A stretch of 64,000 nucleotides of DNA from Halobacillus sp. Marseille-Q1614 (GCF_902809865.1 NZ_CADDWH010000001.1:372001-436000); one strand, 5' to 3'. Positions 51,810 through 60,767 are shown, numbered from the stretch's first letter. Notes: generated by a model not told the origin, from the letters alone. Translations and numbers: made by a program.

Positions 51810-52271
51810 CTACTGAGATCTGACATAAGGCGAAATTTTCTTCCTGATCGATCTTCTTGCTCTTTTAATGGTGGATGGACTCCTGTCTATATGACAGGAG
51901 ATCTCTTTTATTGTCCAATCTTTAAGCGTAAGAAACAGTACATCTTTTTCCACGTTAGTTAGATGACAGTGATCCGTTATATCCCAAAGGGTAATCACAT
52001 CCAGCAGAGGATCAGTGTGCAGTGAAGGTACAAAAGCCAGCAGGGGTTTCTTTTTCTTTCTGAAGAGAGATTTATAGTAGTAGAGTAAGTGAAGGGTAAA
52101 ATAAGAAGAAAATTTTGAGAGGGAAGGATCATAGTTGTGACGGCATTTCTCATAAACAAAGTAGGCTTCCTGAACATAGTCATCATAGGGGCGAGGAACT
52201 CGAAGTTTGTGAAGGGTGGAGTAGACAAGAGGCTGGTATTCTATAAATTGACTTTTATTACTCAAATTCAA
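51810..52271 (-). CDS. Small sigma-70 family factor
   Basis: A 153-aa protein shaped like an alternative sigma factor. A region-2-like part (about 25-75; YDDYVQEAYFVYEKCRHNYDPSLSKFSSYFTLHLL cut into -10 recognition and core binding helices) is followed by a short linker and a region-4-like helix-turn-helix (LTNVEKDVLFLTLKDWTIKEI ... DRSPSTIKRARRSIRKKI, about 105-148). No anti-sigma gene is adjacent. Divergent from a second sigma-like gene at 52489; a CodY-like box lies between. Confidence 0.75.
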   Translation of the reverse strand: MNLSNKSQFIEYQPLVYSTLHKLRVPRPYDDYVQEAYFVYEKCRHNYDPSLSKFSSYFTLHLLYYYKSLFRKKKKPLLAFVPSLHTDPLLDVITLWDITDHCHLTNVEKDVLFLTLKDWTIKEISCHIDRSPSTIKRARRSIRKKISPYVRSQ

Positions 52272-52345
52272 CTCGATTCTAATTGAACATTCAATTTATT
52301 ATTACGCGTAATTTCATTATCGCTCAAATGCCAGCAAATGAAAAT

Positions 52346-52360
52346 AGTTTTCTGAAAATT
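52346..52360. promoter_or_regulatory. CodY-like box between the two sigma-like genes
   Basis: AGTTTTCTGAAAATT matches the CodY consensus at 14 of 15 positions. It lies 75 bp before the minus-strand gene and 129 bp before the plus-strand gene, so it could shut both off in rich medium. Confidence 0.6.
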
Positions 52361-52432
52361 ATATTAATTAATGGAAAATTCGTTTTTTAACATAAAAAAA
52401 GAATAAAAATTCGATTTTTATGACACCAAAAT

Positions 52433-52483
52433 GGCTCCTCATTTCGATCATAGATATAGAAGGATAAAAAGTATAGAGGAGCC
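52433..52483 (+). promoter_or_regulatory. Possible ribosome-site-hiding hairpin
   Basis: GGCTCCTC (52433-52440) is the exact complement of GAGGAGCC (52476-52483), which contains the ribosome site of the gene at 52489 (7 nt before the ATG). If transcription starts before 52433, the hairpin would hide the site. The loop is 35 nt and AT-rich. Confidence 0.5.
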
Positions 52484-52488
52484 GAAAG

Positions 52489-52995
52489 ATGACTAATGAC
52501 GAATTAGAATTTGAAAACATCGTAAAAAGCAATGAAAGACTTATCTACTACCACATCAAAAACCTCCACATTAAAGACCCCAACGGCGAGTACTTTGCAG
52601 AAGGGTTAGAAGCCCTTTGGAAAGCCTACCATACATACAATCCCTCCATAGGAAAGTTCTCCACATACTTAAGCTGGAAAATTAGAAACGCGCTGATTGA
52701 TCGTATACGCCAGGATATTCAAAGATTGAAAAAAGAAGATTTATATATTCAGCATCAGAAGTCGGAAGACAGATATCTTAAGGAAGATGTAATTGAAGAC
52801 CATTATTTTTGGAAGGAGATCCAGTCCTTACTGACATCAAACCAGTGGAAATGGGTTTATTACTTTATTATTTTAGATAAGTCGGTAGAAGAAATTGCTT
52901 TGAGAGAGGGAGTAAAGAAAGATGCTGTTAAAAATTGGGGACGCCATGCACGCAAAAATCTGCGTGCCAAATACAGAAAAACAACCACGCATTAA
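52489..52995 (+). CDS. Small sigma-70 family factor
   Basis: A 168-aa sigma-like protein. The region-2-like segment is EGLEALWKAYHTYNPSIGKF followed by STYLSWKIRNALIDRIRQD (about 36-75). The region-4-like segment is LTSNQWKWVYYFIILDKSVE then EIALREGVKKDAVKNWGRHARKNLRAKY (about 113-160). A mid-protein charged linker (RLKKEDLYIQHQKSEDRYLKED) separates them. It is related in layout to the protein at 51810. It is convergent with the 53011 gene, ending inside a shared hairpin. Confidence 0.75.
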   Translation: MTNDELEFENIVKSNERLIYYHIKNLHIKDPNGEYFAEGLEALWKAYHTYNPSIGKFSTYLSWKIRNALIDRIRQDIQRLKKEDLYIQHQKSEDRYLKEDVIEDHYFWKEIQSLLTSNQWKWVYYFIILDKSVEEIALREGVKKDAVKNWGRHARKNLRAKYRKTTTH

Positions 52996-53008
52996 ATAGC
53001 GTGGTTGT
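52981..53008 (-). terminator. Hairpin between convergent genes
   Basis: ACAACCACGC / GCGTGGTTGT 10-bp stem. The T-run is on the minus strand; the plus-strand stop codon lies inside. Confidence 0.7.
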
Positions 53009-53010
53009 CA

Positions 53011-53376
53011 TTACTTTTCGATGGTTATGTTAATTTTGCTTAATCCCAGTGCTCTAGCCGCCTTAATCATACGTGCAGCTTCCTGCTCAGCGTCATTTAT
53101 AGAGATATTGTTTCGTGATATGGTGAGAGTAGTTCCGCCAAATAGAGGGAGATTTTCTTCTGGCTCGGCTCTGTTGTTATGGCTGGTCTCCAGTTCAGAA
53201 AAGATTTCGTGCTTGCTCCGGTTGACACGTCCGCGGATTTTACGGCCGTGGTAAACGACGCTTGCATAAGGACATCCTGTTTCCGCGGAAATTTCACGAT
53301 AATTTTTGTCGGTGTCTTGAATCAAACGTTTAACTTCATTTAAATCATATTCATATTGTTTGCTTCTTTTTGCCAT
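53011..53376 (-). CDS. Hypothetical protein with possible N-terminal helix-turn-helix
   Basis: A 121-aa protein. The N-terminal third (DLNEVKRLIQDTDKNYREISAETGCPYASV) could be a helix-turn-helix. The C-terminal part has a DAEQEAARMIKAARALGLSKI helix before a short strand. I do not recognise the family. The start ATG follows AGGAG. It lies tail-to-tail with the sigma-like gene at 52489, so it may or may not belong to that module. Confidence 0.6.
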   Translation of the reverse strand: MAKRSKQYEYDLNEVKRLIQDTDKNYREISAETGCPYASVVYHGRKIRGRVNRSKHEIFSELETSHNNRAEPEENLPLFGGTTLTISRNNISINDAEQEAARMIKAARALGLSKINITIEK

Positions 53377-53530
53377 AAACTTTAACTCCTTTATTAATCT
53401 CTATTAATTTATTGTAAACAATATTTTACTATTTTTATAGTGTAACTTGTCCCCATATTTTAACAATATTTGCGGTTAATTCTTTTTTATAAAAATTAAA
53501 ATTAAGATTAATATAGGCTCTCAAAAATAA

Positions 53531-53557
53531 GAACCAGTGATTAATTATCACTGGTTC
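53531..53557 (-). terminator. Terminator of hom-thrC-thrB
   Basis: GAACCAGTGAT / ATCACTGGTTC stem overlapping the thrB stop, with a T-rich tail on the minus strand. Confidence 0.8.
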
Positions 53558-54456
53558 ATAGGAGCAGGGTTAACGGCAGTTACCCCATTCGTATCAGCTT
53601 GTAAAAGATCGATTTGGTAATCCGCTAAATCTGAGAACAGATTCTTGAAATCTTTATCTGCGTTAAACATGCCGATCATTGTAGGGCCGGCGCCGCTGAT
53701 ATAATAACCTAGAGCCCCATGTGTATTTAAGACATTCGACACTTTCGGAAAATCAGGAATCAATTCCCCGCGATAGGGCTGATGCCATTTATCTTGTTTC
53801 ATCATTCTACCTACTAGAGCCCAGTCCTGTTCGGCTAAAGCTGCGACTAATACATTAGCCATTCCACTAGCATAAACAGCTTCTTTATACGGAACTTCAT
53901 CAGGCAGGATTGCGCGGGCTTTCTCGGTTTCCACATGGTAATCAGGAATCACAGCGGCAAAGACTACATTTTCAAGCCCTTTAGAAAAACGAACGGATTC
54001 CAAATTGCTTCCATCGTAACTTGATACTGTGATTCCACCATATATTGCAGGAGCTACATTATCTGGATGGCCTTCAATTTCACAGGCAATTTGAAGCTTT
54101 TGGCTTTTTGTCAGGTTTAAGCTAAACAATTGATTTGCCAGTTCAATTCCTCCGACAACTGCTGTAGATGAACTGCCAAGCCCTCTGGCAATTGGAACAT
54201 CATTGGTCATTCTAATCTGGTGTGGAGGCAGTTCATCTTTTCCAAACTTAGCTGCTGTAAAGACAGCAGATTTATAAATCAGGTTATTTTTATCATTTGG
54301 AATGAATGGTGCATCTTGTTGAGAAAGAACGAAATTCCATTCTTTTGCAGGTTCACATTCGAGTGTTACATAAAGATCTAAGGCTAAACCTACAGAATCG
54401 AAACCCGGTCCTAAATTAGCTGATGTGGCAGGTACTTTGATCGTGAAGGTATTCAT
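53548..54456 (-). CDS. thrB: Homoserine kinase
   Basis: Phosphorylates homoserine to O-phosphohomoserine. It is 302 aa. GHMP-kinase motifs: [21 protein letters not shown] at the N-terminus (about 8-28), ATP loop [16 protein letters not shown] (about 86-101), and C-terminal [14 protein letters not shown]. Its ATG overlaps the thrC stop (ATGA). It is last in hom-thrC-thrB, the standard Bacillus order. Confidence 0.96.
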   Translation of the reverse strand: MNTFTIKVPATSANLGPGFDSVGLALDLYVTLECEPAKEWNFVLSQQDAPFIPNDKNNLIYKSAVFTAAKFGKDELPPHQIRMTNDVPIARGLGSSSTAVVGGIELANQLFSLNLTKSQKLQIACEIEGHPDNVAPAIYGGITVSSYDGSNLESVRFSKGLENVVFAAVIPDYHVETEKARAILPDEVPYKEAVYASGMANVLVAALAEQDWALVGRMMKQDKWHQPYRGELIPDFPKVSNVLNTHGALGYYISGAGPTMIGMFNADKDFKNLFSDLADYQIDLLQADTNGVTAVNPAPMNQ

Positions 54457-55505
54457 GACCTTACGCCTGCAGCTTCCGCAAATTGTAGAAGGTCGTTTTC
54501 GATAACCGTTGGTTTAATTTTGCTTTTCTCAATGGCCGTGTTAGGGTCTTTCAACCCGTTTCCAGTCAGTACATGCACTACACGTGAACCTTTAGGGATT
54601 GTACCGTCTTTTACTTTTTTAATGGTTCCGGCAATGGAAGCACAGGAAGCAGGCTCTGCAAAAACACCTTCCGTTTGAGCTAACCATTGATAAGCTTCAA
54701 TAATTTCATCATCTGTTACTTCATTTATACTGCCTTTTGAATCTTCAGCAGCTTTTACTGCGGCCTGCCAGCTGGCAGGGTTGCCAATGCGAATAGCGGT
54801 CGCAATTGTCTCAGGGTTTTCTATAACTTCATTCCTTACAATCGCTGCAGATCCGCTCGCTTCAAAGCCTAACATTTGTGGGAGCTTTGTCCCTTTACTC
54901 TCATGATATTCTTTAAATCCTTTCCAATAAGCCGTAATGTTTCCTGCATTTCCAACAGGGATAGAAAGGAAATCCGGCGCTTCTCCTAATACGTCACATA
55001 CTTCAAACGCTGCTGTTTTCTGTCCTTCAATTCGATAAGGGTTTACGGAGTTTACCAGAGTGATTGGTTCTTTTTCAGCAATTTCCCTCACCATCTTCAG
55101 TGCCTGGTCGAAGTTTCCTTTAATAGAGAAAATTTCAGCGCCATACATTACAGCCTGAGCAAGTTTTCCTTCAGCAATTTTCCCATCTGGAATGACCACG
55201 ATACAACGTAATCCTGCCCGTGCAGCGAACGCTGCAGCAGATGCAGAAGTATTCCCTGTTGATGCACAAATCACCGCTTTAGATCCCGCTTCAATCGCCT
55301 TAGCCATTGCCATAACCATTCCTCGGTCTTTAAAAGAACCTGTCGGGTTGGCACCTTCAATTTTTACGTAAGCATCAATTCCGAGCTCCTTAGAAATCGT
55401 CGGAATTGGCAAAAGTGGTGTATTTCCTTCATATAATGTCAGCTTTGGAGTTTCCTCTGTAACAGGTAAATGATCTGCATATTTATCTAAAAGGCCTTTC
55501 CACAT
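54453..55505 (-). CDS. thrC: Threonine synthase
   Basis: Makes threonine from O-phosphohomoserine with PLP. It is 350 aa, the short Bacillus form. The PLP lysine is in [10 protein letters not shown] (about 54-63). The [18 protein letters not shown] loop and the C-terminal [13 protein letters not shown] are visible. The ATG at 55505 follows GGGAGC and gives the usual N-terminus; the longer reading overlaps hom by 95 bp. It begins 1 bp after the hom stop. Confidence 0.96.
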   Translation of the reverse strand: MWKGLLDKYADHLPVTEETPKLTLYEGNTPLLPIPTISKELGIDAYVKIEGANPTGSFKDRGMVMAMAKAIEAGSKAVICASTGNTSASAAAFAARAGLRCIVVIPDGKIAEGKLAQAVMYGAEIFSIKGNFDQALKMVREIAEKEPITLVNSVNPYRIEGQKTAAFEVCDVLGEAPDFLSIPVGNAGNITAYWKGFKEYHESKGTKLPQMLGFEASGSAAIVRNEVIENPETIATAIRIGNPASWQAAVKAAEDSKGSINEVTDDEIIEAYQWLAQTEGVFAEPASCASIAGTIKKVKDGTIPKGSRVVHVLTGNGLKDPNTAIEKSKIKPTVIENDLLQFAEAAGVRS

Positions 55506-55506
55506 G

Positions 55507-56802
55507 TTATTCGCTCCCTTCCACACGGAATACACTATCAACTGAACGAATTGACGGGAGGTTTCCGAGCTCCTCATAAGCTTGCTCGAAATCAGCTTCA
55601 CTTACCTGGTGGGTAACCATCATTAGTTCTCGTTCGTCGTCCTGGTCTGCTTTTCGCTGAATAATCTGGTCAAAAGAGATATCATACTGGGCGAATATCT
55701 TCGTTAATTCCATTAACATGCCAGGCTGATCATGCACGTGCAGTCGTAAATATTTTTTAGTAAGAATGTCTTGTTTTGTTTTCACTTGTTTAGGAAATTG
55801 CGGCTGAACATACGCCATGCCAGAAGTCCCTAGTCTTAAGCTTTTTACTACGGCAATCAAGTCAGATACGACGGCTGTAGCGGTTGGCAGTTTTCCTGCC
55901 CCCGGTCCATAAAACATCGTTTCACCTACAGCATCACCATATACGTAGACAGCGTTATACTCATCATTAACAGAGGAGAGCGGGTGGTCAAGGGGTAACA
56001 ACGTAGGTTCTACACTTACGGCAGCCCCTTTTTCACTGTGGTCCGCTACCCCAATTAATTTAACAGAATAGCCAAGCTGCTTGGCATAATTTATATCTGC
56101 CAGTGATAACCCGCGGATCCCTTTTACTTCTACATCCTCAAGGTTAAACGGCATGGAGAAGCCTAGAATAGATAAGATTGTCATCTTTCTTGCCGCATCC
56201 AGCCCATCGACATCAGCCGTTGGATCAGCTTCCGCAAAACCAAGGTCCTGAGCTTCTTTTAGAACAGTGTCAAAATCTACGCCTTCCTTAGACATCTTCG
56301 TTAAAATATAGTTCGTCGTTCCATTTACAATCCCCATCATCTTGCGGATACGGTCAGAAGATAACCCGTCCAAAATGGAACGAAGGATTGGAATTCCTCC
56401 AGCAACACTGGCTTCGTAAAAGAGATCGCATCTGTTGCGCTGGGTAGCTTCCAGTAGTTCAGCGCCATATTGAGCGACTAAATCCTTATTTGCAGTAACG
56501 ATATGTTTACCATTTTCAATGGCTTCCATTAGTATTTTTAAAGTGTGATCGATTCCACCCATTACTTCCACTACGACATCTATCTCAGGATCCTGAGTAA
56601 TATCTTGATATTGATCTGTCAGTTTTGTCTCCTGGTTTTGCAGGTTTCTAGGTTTAGATAAGTCACTGACAAGAACCGTTTTGATGTTTACATTGCAGCC
56701 TGTCTTATGCTGAATACTTTCTTTATGATCTTCCAGAATTTCGATAACGCCGCTTCCAACGGTACCTAACCCCAGCAGTCCTACAGAAATTGTTTCTTTC
56801 AT
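55507..56802 (-). CDS. hom: Homoserine dehydrogenase with ACT domain
   Basis: Reduces aspartate semialdehyde to homoserine. It is 431 aa. NAD site [16 protein letters not shown] (about 8-23), family signature [20 protein letters not shown], and a C-terminal ACT domain (about 345-425; [19 protein letters not shown]) for threonine feedback. It is the first gene of the operon. The 346-bp upstream gap shows no T-box or other riboswitch that I can see. Confidence 0.96.
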   Translation of the reverse strand: MKETISVGLLGLGTVGSGVIEILEDHKESIQHKTGCNVNIKTVLVSDLSKPRNLQNQETKLTDQYQDITQDPEIDVVVEVMGGIDHTLKILMEAIENGKHIVTANKDLVAQYGAELLEATQRNRCDLFYEASVAGGIPILRSILDGLSSDRIRKMMGIVNGTTNYILTKMSKEGVDFDTVLKEAQDLGFAEADPTADVDGLDAARKMTILSILGFSMPFNLEDVEVKGIRGLSLADINYAKQLGYSVKLIGVADHSEKGAAVSVEPTLLPLDHPLSSVNDEYNAVYVYGDAVGETMFYGPGAGKLPTATAVVSDLIAVVKSLRLGTSGMAYVQPQFPKQVKTKQDILTKKYLRLHVHDQPGMLMELTKIFAQYDISFDQIIQRKADQDDERELMMVTHQVSEADFEQAYEELGNLPSIRSVDSVFRVEGSE

Positions 56803-57148
56803 TTCTCACACGCTCCCTGTCCACTTGAAATAAACATTTTATTATATGTAATGGACATTGTAACGAAAAGATCGAGGTTGCACAAGACGAAAGCCAGCAT
56901 TCTCTCATTCTTTTCATGATTAAATGAAAATTACAAATATTATAATTGTTTCAAGTTTACCATATTCCCTTAAATGATTAGAGGATATTCTACATATTTT
57001 GACCTTTTTGATGACAAAAGTGACAAAAAACGACATAAACATCTATGAATCGACAAAATTGTACTTGTGATTCCTTCTCCCTCGTGATTGACTATTTTGA
57101 ATCAACATTATATAAGTAATTATACCTAAATGGAAAGAGGGTCTTAAT
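56803..57148. other. AT-rich 346-bp divergent spacer
   Basis: Promoter region for hom (left) and the 73-aa gene at 57149 (right). It is very AT-rich. I see no gene, no T-box specifier element (AGGGTGG-type) and no long palindrome. Confidence 0.5.
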
Positions 57149-57370
57149 ATGAGAAAAGTCTTACATTCTTGGGATGCGCGTGAATGGATGATTTCACGAA
57201 TTATTAAAGAGATGGGATTGTCGGGAAAAGAAGATTTCTTCTTAAAGGAAGGGATGAAGGTCTTCCACAAGTATAATGAAAATTTATGCGGGGAAATCAT
57301 GAATGACTACTTATTACATAATGCGATTCGTAATCACTTTCGCACTTTTTTGACTGTAAAAGAAAAATGA
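57149..57370 (+). CDS. Small conserved-looking hypothetical protein
   Basis: A 73-aa soluble protein of unknown family (MRKVLHSWDAREWMISRII, then a helix with KEDFFLKEGMKVFHKY). AGAGGG lies 7 nt before the ATG. Its codon use is like the neighbours' and it has its own promoter region. No domain recognised; perhaps a small regulatory or sporulation-phase protein (inference). Confidence 0.6.
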   Translation: MRKVLHSWDAREWMISRIIKEMGLSGKEDFFLKEGMKVFHKYNENLCGEIMNDYLLHNAIRNHFRTFLTVKEK

Positions 57371-57462
57371 CCAGCTGGTAAATAAAATCACTTTATTTTT
57401 ATCACGAAATGAGAGATAATAAGATAAAATACAGAAAATTCTGATTTAAAGAGGTGGGCTAA

Positions 57463-57918
57463 TTGCTTAATATTAAAATGTTAAAGCCATACTATGTTAA
57501 GGAAGATAAACGGTTTATTCGAGTTGTTCTTGCCTACCAGTATTTTTCCCTGTTTATTGACGAAGAACTGTATCAGTTTATCCCTATGGAGTCTAGAGAA
57601 ATTATTTATGACAGAGAAAGTAAGCGTATTCATAACGTGTTTGATATTTTTGTTTTCCAGCGAGGAAAGCGGACGGTCTACGTTTCGGTAGCAGATTTAC
57701 TAAAGCTTCCTGATTTCTTAACACATTTACATTCCATCATTATGCCCTTTGACACTGAAAAGAAAGAAGTCATAAAAGTAGAAGAGTCGCAAATGGAAGA
57801 AATCATTGTTGAACTTGAGAAAGAAAATCTGCGCAGGCTGATCGATGGAGCGCTGGACGACCATGATATGAATCGATTTAAAGAGCTTACAGATAAATGG
57901 AACGAAATTTATGCTTAA
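57463..57918 (+). CDS. IDEAL-domain protein
   Basis: A 151-aa cytoplasmic protein. The first 100 residues form a mixed alpha/beta domain (LKPYYVKEDKRFIRVVL, FVFQRGKRTVYVSV). The C-terminus carries an IDEAL motif (LRRLIDGALDDHDMNRFKEL, about 124-143), a Bacillaceae module seen in YpiB and related proteins. The start is TTG at 57463 after GAGGTGGG. Function unknown; strong terminator downstream. Confidence 0.75.
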   Translation: MLNIKMLKPYYVKEDKRFIRVVLAYQYFSLFIDEELYQFIPMESREIIYDRESKRIHNVFDIFVFQRGKRTVYVSVADLLKLPDFLTHLHSIIMPFDTEKKEVIKVEESQMEEIIVELEKENLRRLIDGALDDHDMNRFKELTDKWNEIYA

Positions 57919-57921
57919 CTG

Positions 57922-57948
57922 CCCCCTATAGAAAGGGGGTTTTTTTTA
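57922..57948 (+). terminator. Terminator of IDEAL gene
   Basis: CCCCC / GGGGG stem followed by T9. Confidence 0.88.
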
Positions 57949-57957
57949 TTGTTTTTT

Positions 57958-58036
57958 GTTCTTAATAAAGAAATATACGCTTTTATTGTCGTTAATGATA
58001 AGTTATAATAAACGTAAGTTATTCTTTATAAAGAAC
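57958..58036 (+). promoter_or_regulatory. Two SinR-box-like palindromes around a promoter
   Basis: GTTCTTAATAAAGAAA (57958-57973) and ATTCTTTATAAAGAAC (58021-58036) are near-identical palindromes. Their halves match the known SinR site GTTCTYT. They bracket a TATAAT -10 (58004-58009) of the sinR-like gene, so autoregulation is likely. Confidence 0.65.
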
Positions 58037-58053
58037 ATAAAGGGGTGGGAATA

Positions 58054-58281
58054 TTGCCGGATATTGGAGAACGTATAAGAAGAATGAGGGTAGAAAGAGG
58101 TCTCTCGATTAATAAGTTTGCGGAAAAAGCAGGAGTTTCTAAGTCTTACGTGAGCAATATTGAAAGGGGGGTGCAGAAGAATCCATCACTAAGCGTCTTA
58201 GGTAAAATGGCGGCTACACTTAATGTACCATTGGAAGAGTTTTTATCAGGGTCCGCACAAGCTGAGTTAAAGAAGAATTAA
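58054..58281 (+). CDS. SinR-like/XRE family regulator lacking the C-terminal hook
   Basis: A 75-aa DNA-binding protein made almost only of an XRE helix-turn-helix (GERIRRMRVERGLSINKFAE, KAGVSKSYVSNIERGVQKNP), very like the SinR N-terminal domain (SinR is 111 aa). The SinI-binding C-terminal hook of SinR is missing. The start is TTG at 58054, 8 nt from AAAGGGG. Two SinR-box-like palindromes lie upstream. A SinI-like gene follows 233 bp later. Probably a repressor of matrix, motility or competence-type genes. Confidence 0.8.
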   Translation: MPDIGERIRRMRVERGLSINKFAEKAGVSKSYVSNIERGVQKNPSLSVLGKMAATLNVPLEEFLSGSAQAELKKN

Positions 58282-58514
58282 TATAGGATATAAAGTATTA
58301 TTTTGAAACCCGATCTTATACTGTGAATCACAGTTCGAGTATTTTTTACAAAAGTTTTAATCTTGAAGTCGAGAATTAATTGCAATAATGTGAAAAAAAA
58401 CTAAAGAATGTTCAAAACATTTATTGGTAAATTATTTATAATAGGCATAGGTTTTAGGATCGAGCGGACCAAAATAAAAAAAGTTCGCAGAATGGACGGG
58501 GAGGTTCATTATTA

Positions 58515-58658
58515 ATGAAATCATGTGCTAATCAGACTGTATTAGATACGGACTGGATTGAGATGATCAAAGAGGCTAAAGAAATGGGATTAACAGTAGA
58601 AGAGGTAAGAATTTTTCTCGCAAAAACAAATAAAGGGTATAAACGGGGCATCAGCTAA
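58515..58658 (+). CDS. SinI-like small protein
   Basis: A 47-aa protein containing the SinI/SinR hook: LDTDWIEMIKEAKEMGLTVE then EVRIFLAKTNK (residues about 10-40), matching the L-D-x-x-W-x-x-L-I/M-x-x-A-K-E pattern of B. subtilis SinI. GGGGAGG lies about 10 nt before the ATG. SinI blocks SinR by pairing with its hook; here the neighbouring HTH protein has no hook, so the partner may be another SinR. The stop overlaps the terminator. Confidence 0.82.
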   Translation: MKSCANQTVLDTDWIEMIKEAKEMGLTVEEVRIFLAKTNKGYKRGIS

Positions 58659-58678
58659 ACAGCTGGTGTTATTTTTTT
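58649..58678 (+). terminator. Terminator of SinI-like gene
   Basis: CATCAGCT / AGCTGGTG stem with a 4-nt loop and T7; it includes the stop codon. Confidence 0.8.
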
Positions 58679-58724
58679 GAAAATCATTTATATTGGATGT
58701 ACAGGGAGGAGGGGCTTTCGTCCA

Positions 58725-59942
58725 ATGAAAATGGAACAAGTGGAACTGTTTCAACTGCTCAAAGATTGTTCACAGGTATTTCGAACATCGATTTTAATCC
58801 TTAATGAACAAGAAGAGATTATTAGGCATTTTCCGGAAACATTTCAGCGTCCGCCTAAAATTTTTCACCATACCCTTCAACACTGTTTAACGGAAAGCAA
58901 AAACCATCCATTTCAGCTGCAGCTCTTTTCTGACGTATTTTATCAGTATTTCTTTTTTTATCCTATTGTGAATAAGGAGGGTGTTTATACTTTTATTGGG
59001 GTTGGCCCTTATTTAATACATGAAGTTGGGAAGTTTCAGGTCCGTAAGCTGCTGGTGCTCAATGGGCTTGATTTCTCTTATGAAGAAGAAGCAATTGACT
59101 ACTTCAAACAGCTTCCGGTAGTAGAAAGAAAGGAAATCATGGCTGTTGAACGGCTTCTTAAAGCCTTGCTTCCCGGCGAAGCGGATGGGGAATATTCGAT
59201 CGCGCAAATCCCAACAAAAGAAATGGAGGTTTACCGGGAATTTAAGAATAATCAGCTTAAATCCAAATACTCTCGACATCTTCTTGAATTAAACGAAAAC
59301 TTCAACCGATACTTTAAACAGGGGGATAATCAAGCATTAGAGGAATATAAAAAATTAAGAAAATCGTCATTGTTTCCACTAGGAAATGGCGATGAGCTGA
59401 GGTCTGCCAAAAATAATATTATTACATTGATTTCAAAATTAACGAGGATAGCGATTGAAGAAGGGGTAGCAAAAACGGAAGCTTTTACACTCCATGACTT
59501 TTACATTAACCACCTGGAAACAAAGCAGGGGATTAAGGAAATAGAAAAACTCGAGTTCATGGTGATCCAGGCATTCTTGGATGTGATGAAGCAGAAAAAT
59601 TTGACCAGCCGGGTTTCACCGCTTGTACATAGAGCGAAGAACTATATTTTTCAAAATCTAACAGAGGAAATCAATTTAAAGGTTATCGCTGATGAGTTAA
59701 AGGTAAATCCCAATTATCTCTCGAGTGTTTTTAACAAAGACACGGGCATATCTTTAACTAAATATATAAACGAGCAGAGAATTAAAGAAGCTAAAGATTT
59801 ATTAAGGGAGACTCCTTATTCGCTTATGGAAATTAGTATTATTCTAGGTTATAACAGCCAAAGCTATTTTACCCGCGTATTTAAAAAGCAGGAGGGAGTC
59901 AGTCCTAAGGAATTTCGGGAAAAACTTCATTCTAATGGATAG
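58725..59942 (+). CDS. AraC family transcriptional regulator
   Basis: A 405-aa regulator. The N-terminal 270 residues form an unrecognised sensor region (FYPIVNKEGVYTFIGVGPYL). The C-terminal AraC double helix-turn-helix (about 305-400) has EINLKVIADELKVNPNYLSS and the second-helix LMEISIILGYNSQSYFTRVF with the FKKQEGVSPKEFR signature. The ATG at 58725 follows GGAGGAGGGG. Own terminator; the target is unknown. Confidence 0.88.
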   Translation: MKMEQVELFQLLKDCSQVFRTSILILNEQEEIIRHFPETFQRPPKIFHHTLQHCLTESKNHPFQLQLFSDVFYQYFFFYPIVNKEGVYTFIGVGPYLIHEVGKFQVRKLLVLNGLDFSYEEEAIDYFKQLPVVERKEIMAVERLLKALLPGEADGEYSIAQIPTKEMEVYREFKNNQLKSKYSRHLLELNENFNRYFKQGDNQALEEYKKLRKSSLFPLGNGDELRSAKNNIITLISKLTRIAIEEGVAKTEAFTLHDFYINHLETKQGIKEIEKLEFMVIQAFLDVMKQKNLTSRVSPLVHRAKNYIFQNLTEEINLKVIADELKVNPNYLSSVFNKDTGISLTKYINEQRIKEAKDLLRETPYSLMEISIILGYNSQSYFTRVFKKQEGVSPKEFREKLHSNG

Positions 59943-59967
59943 TCATTCTAATGAATGGCTATTTTTT
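59939..59967 (+). terminator. Terminator of AraC gene
   Basis: ATAGTCATTC / GAATGGCTAT stem (one G-U) with a T-run. Confidence 0.75.
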
Positions 59968-60047
59968 AATTTTTTTGAAAAAATAAAACTAAAATTGACG
60001 AAATGTGTTAATATATGTATGAAGTAAAAAAAGCAGTGAGGCAACAT

Positions 60048-60521
60048 ATGAAAAAGTTAAGCAACTGGATCCCTGCTTTCCTATGGATGGGGATTATTTT
60101 TTATTCTTCTTCGACACCTTATGAGGCTCAAAACGTTCAGCCGCTTTTACAGCGCTGGCTGGATCTGGCATGGCTGACTCCTTACATAAGCGAGATATCC
60201 TTTACATATAACGGACAGATAGTCAGTGCTGCCACTCATGGAACGGAAGGTTTTGTAGAATTTTTCATTAGAAAAGGAGCACACGTCGTGGTCTTTTTTA
60301 CCTTGGCGCTGCTTTTCTACTGGGCGATTGTCCGCACCTGGAATTTCTCTGTCCAAATTTCGCTTCTGTCTGCATGGCTGCTTACGGTTGTTTATGCGAT
60401 AACAGATGAACTTCACCAGCGACTTACACCTAATCGAACACCATACTTCGGAGACGTCGTTTTAGATAGTACAGGAGCGATAGCTGCCGTATTATTTATC
60501 TTCTTCTTAAGAAGGAGATAA
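60048..60521 (+). CDS. VanZ family membrane protein
   Basis: A 157-aa membrane protein with about four helices of the VanZ family. Hallmarks are IPAFLWMGIIFYSSSTP at the N-terminus, EFFIRKGAHVVVFFTLALLFYW (about 80-100) and TDELHQRLTPNRTPYFGDVVLDSTGA (about 123-148). VanZ proteins are linked to glycopeptide or lipoglycopeptide resistance and to the envelope; the activity is unknown. ATG at 60048 after GTGAGG. Confidence 0.88.
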   Translation: MKKLSNWIPAFLWMGIIFYSSSTPYEAQNVQPLLQRWLDLAWLTPYISEISFTYNGQIVSAATHGTEGFVEFFIRKGAHVVVFFTLALLFYWAIVRTWNFSVQISLLSAWLLTVVYAITDELHQRLTPNRTPYFGDVVLDSTGAIAAVLFIFFLRRR

Positions 60522-60612
60522 ATAAAAAGAGAAAACCGCCGAAAAAACAGTTTTAAGCTCGATTAATAAAGGTATATAGGACACTAAGTATAAAGAAAAA
60601 GGTGAGAGAAAA

Positions 60613-60732
60613 ATGACGAAAGCAGAAGAATTAAAAGAAATCCTTCAATCCATTATAAAGCAGACGGAAAGCTCCGAGCTGTCTTCTTCTGAAGATGTAA
60701 TTAAACAGATGATTCAACAACTTCAAGTATAG
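60613..60732 (+). CDS. Small acidic helical protein (39 aa)
   Basis: A 39-aa reading frame (MTKAEELKEILQSIIKQ ... SEDVIKQMIQQLQV) with a good ribosome site AAGGTGAG and its own terminator 2 bp after the stop. The two predicted amphipathic helices suggest a real small protein. No family recognised. Confidence 0.55.
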   Translation: MTKAEELKEILQSIIKQTESSELSSSEDVIKQMIQQLQV

Positions 60733-60734
60733 AC

Positions 60735-60767
60735 AAAAAAGGACAAAATTTGTGTCCTTTTTTTTGT
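60735..60767 (+). terminator. Terminator of 39-aa gene
   Basis: AAAAAAGGACA / TGTCCTTTTTT stem with a T-run. Confidence 0.85.

Noticed and set aside
51810-53376. Prophage or conjugative-element fragment
   Set aside because: The sigma-like genes could suggest one, but there is no integrase, attachment repeat, structural gene or composition break.
56803-57148. T-box or threonine riboswitch before hom
   Set aside because: I looked for AGGGTGG-type and specifier stems on the coding strand and saw none.
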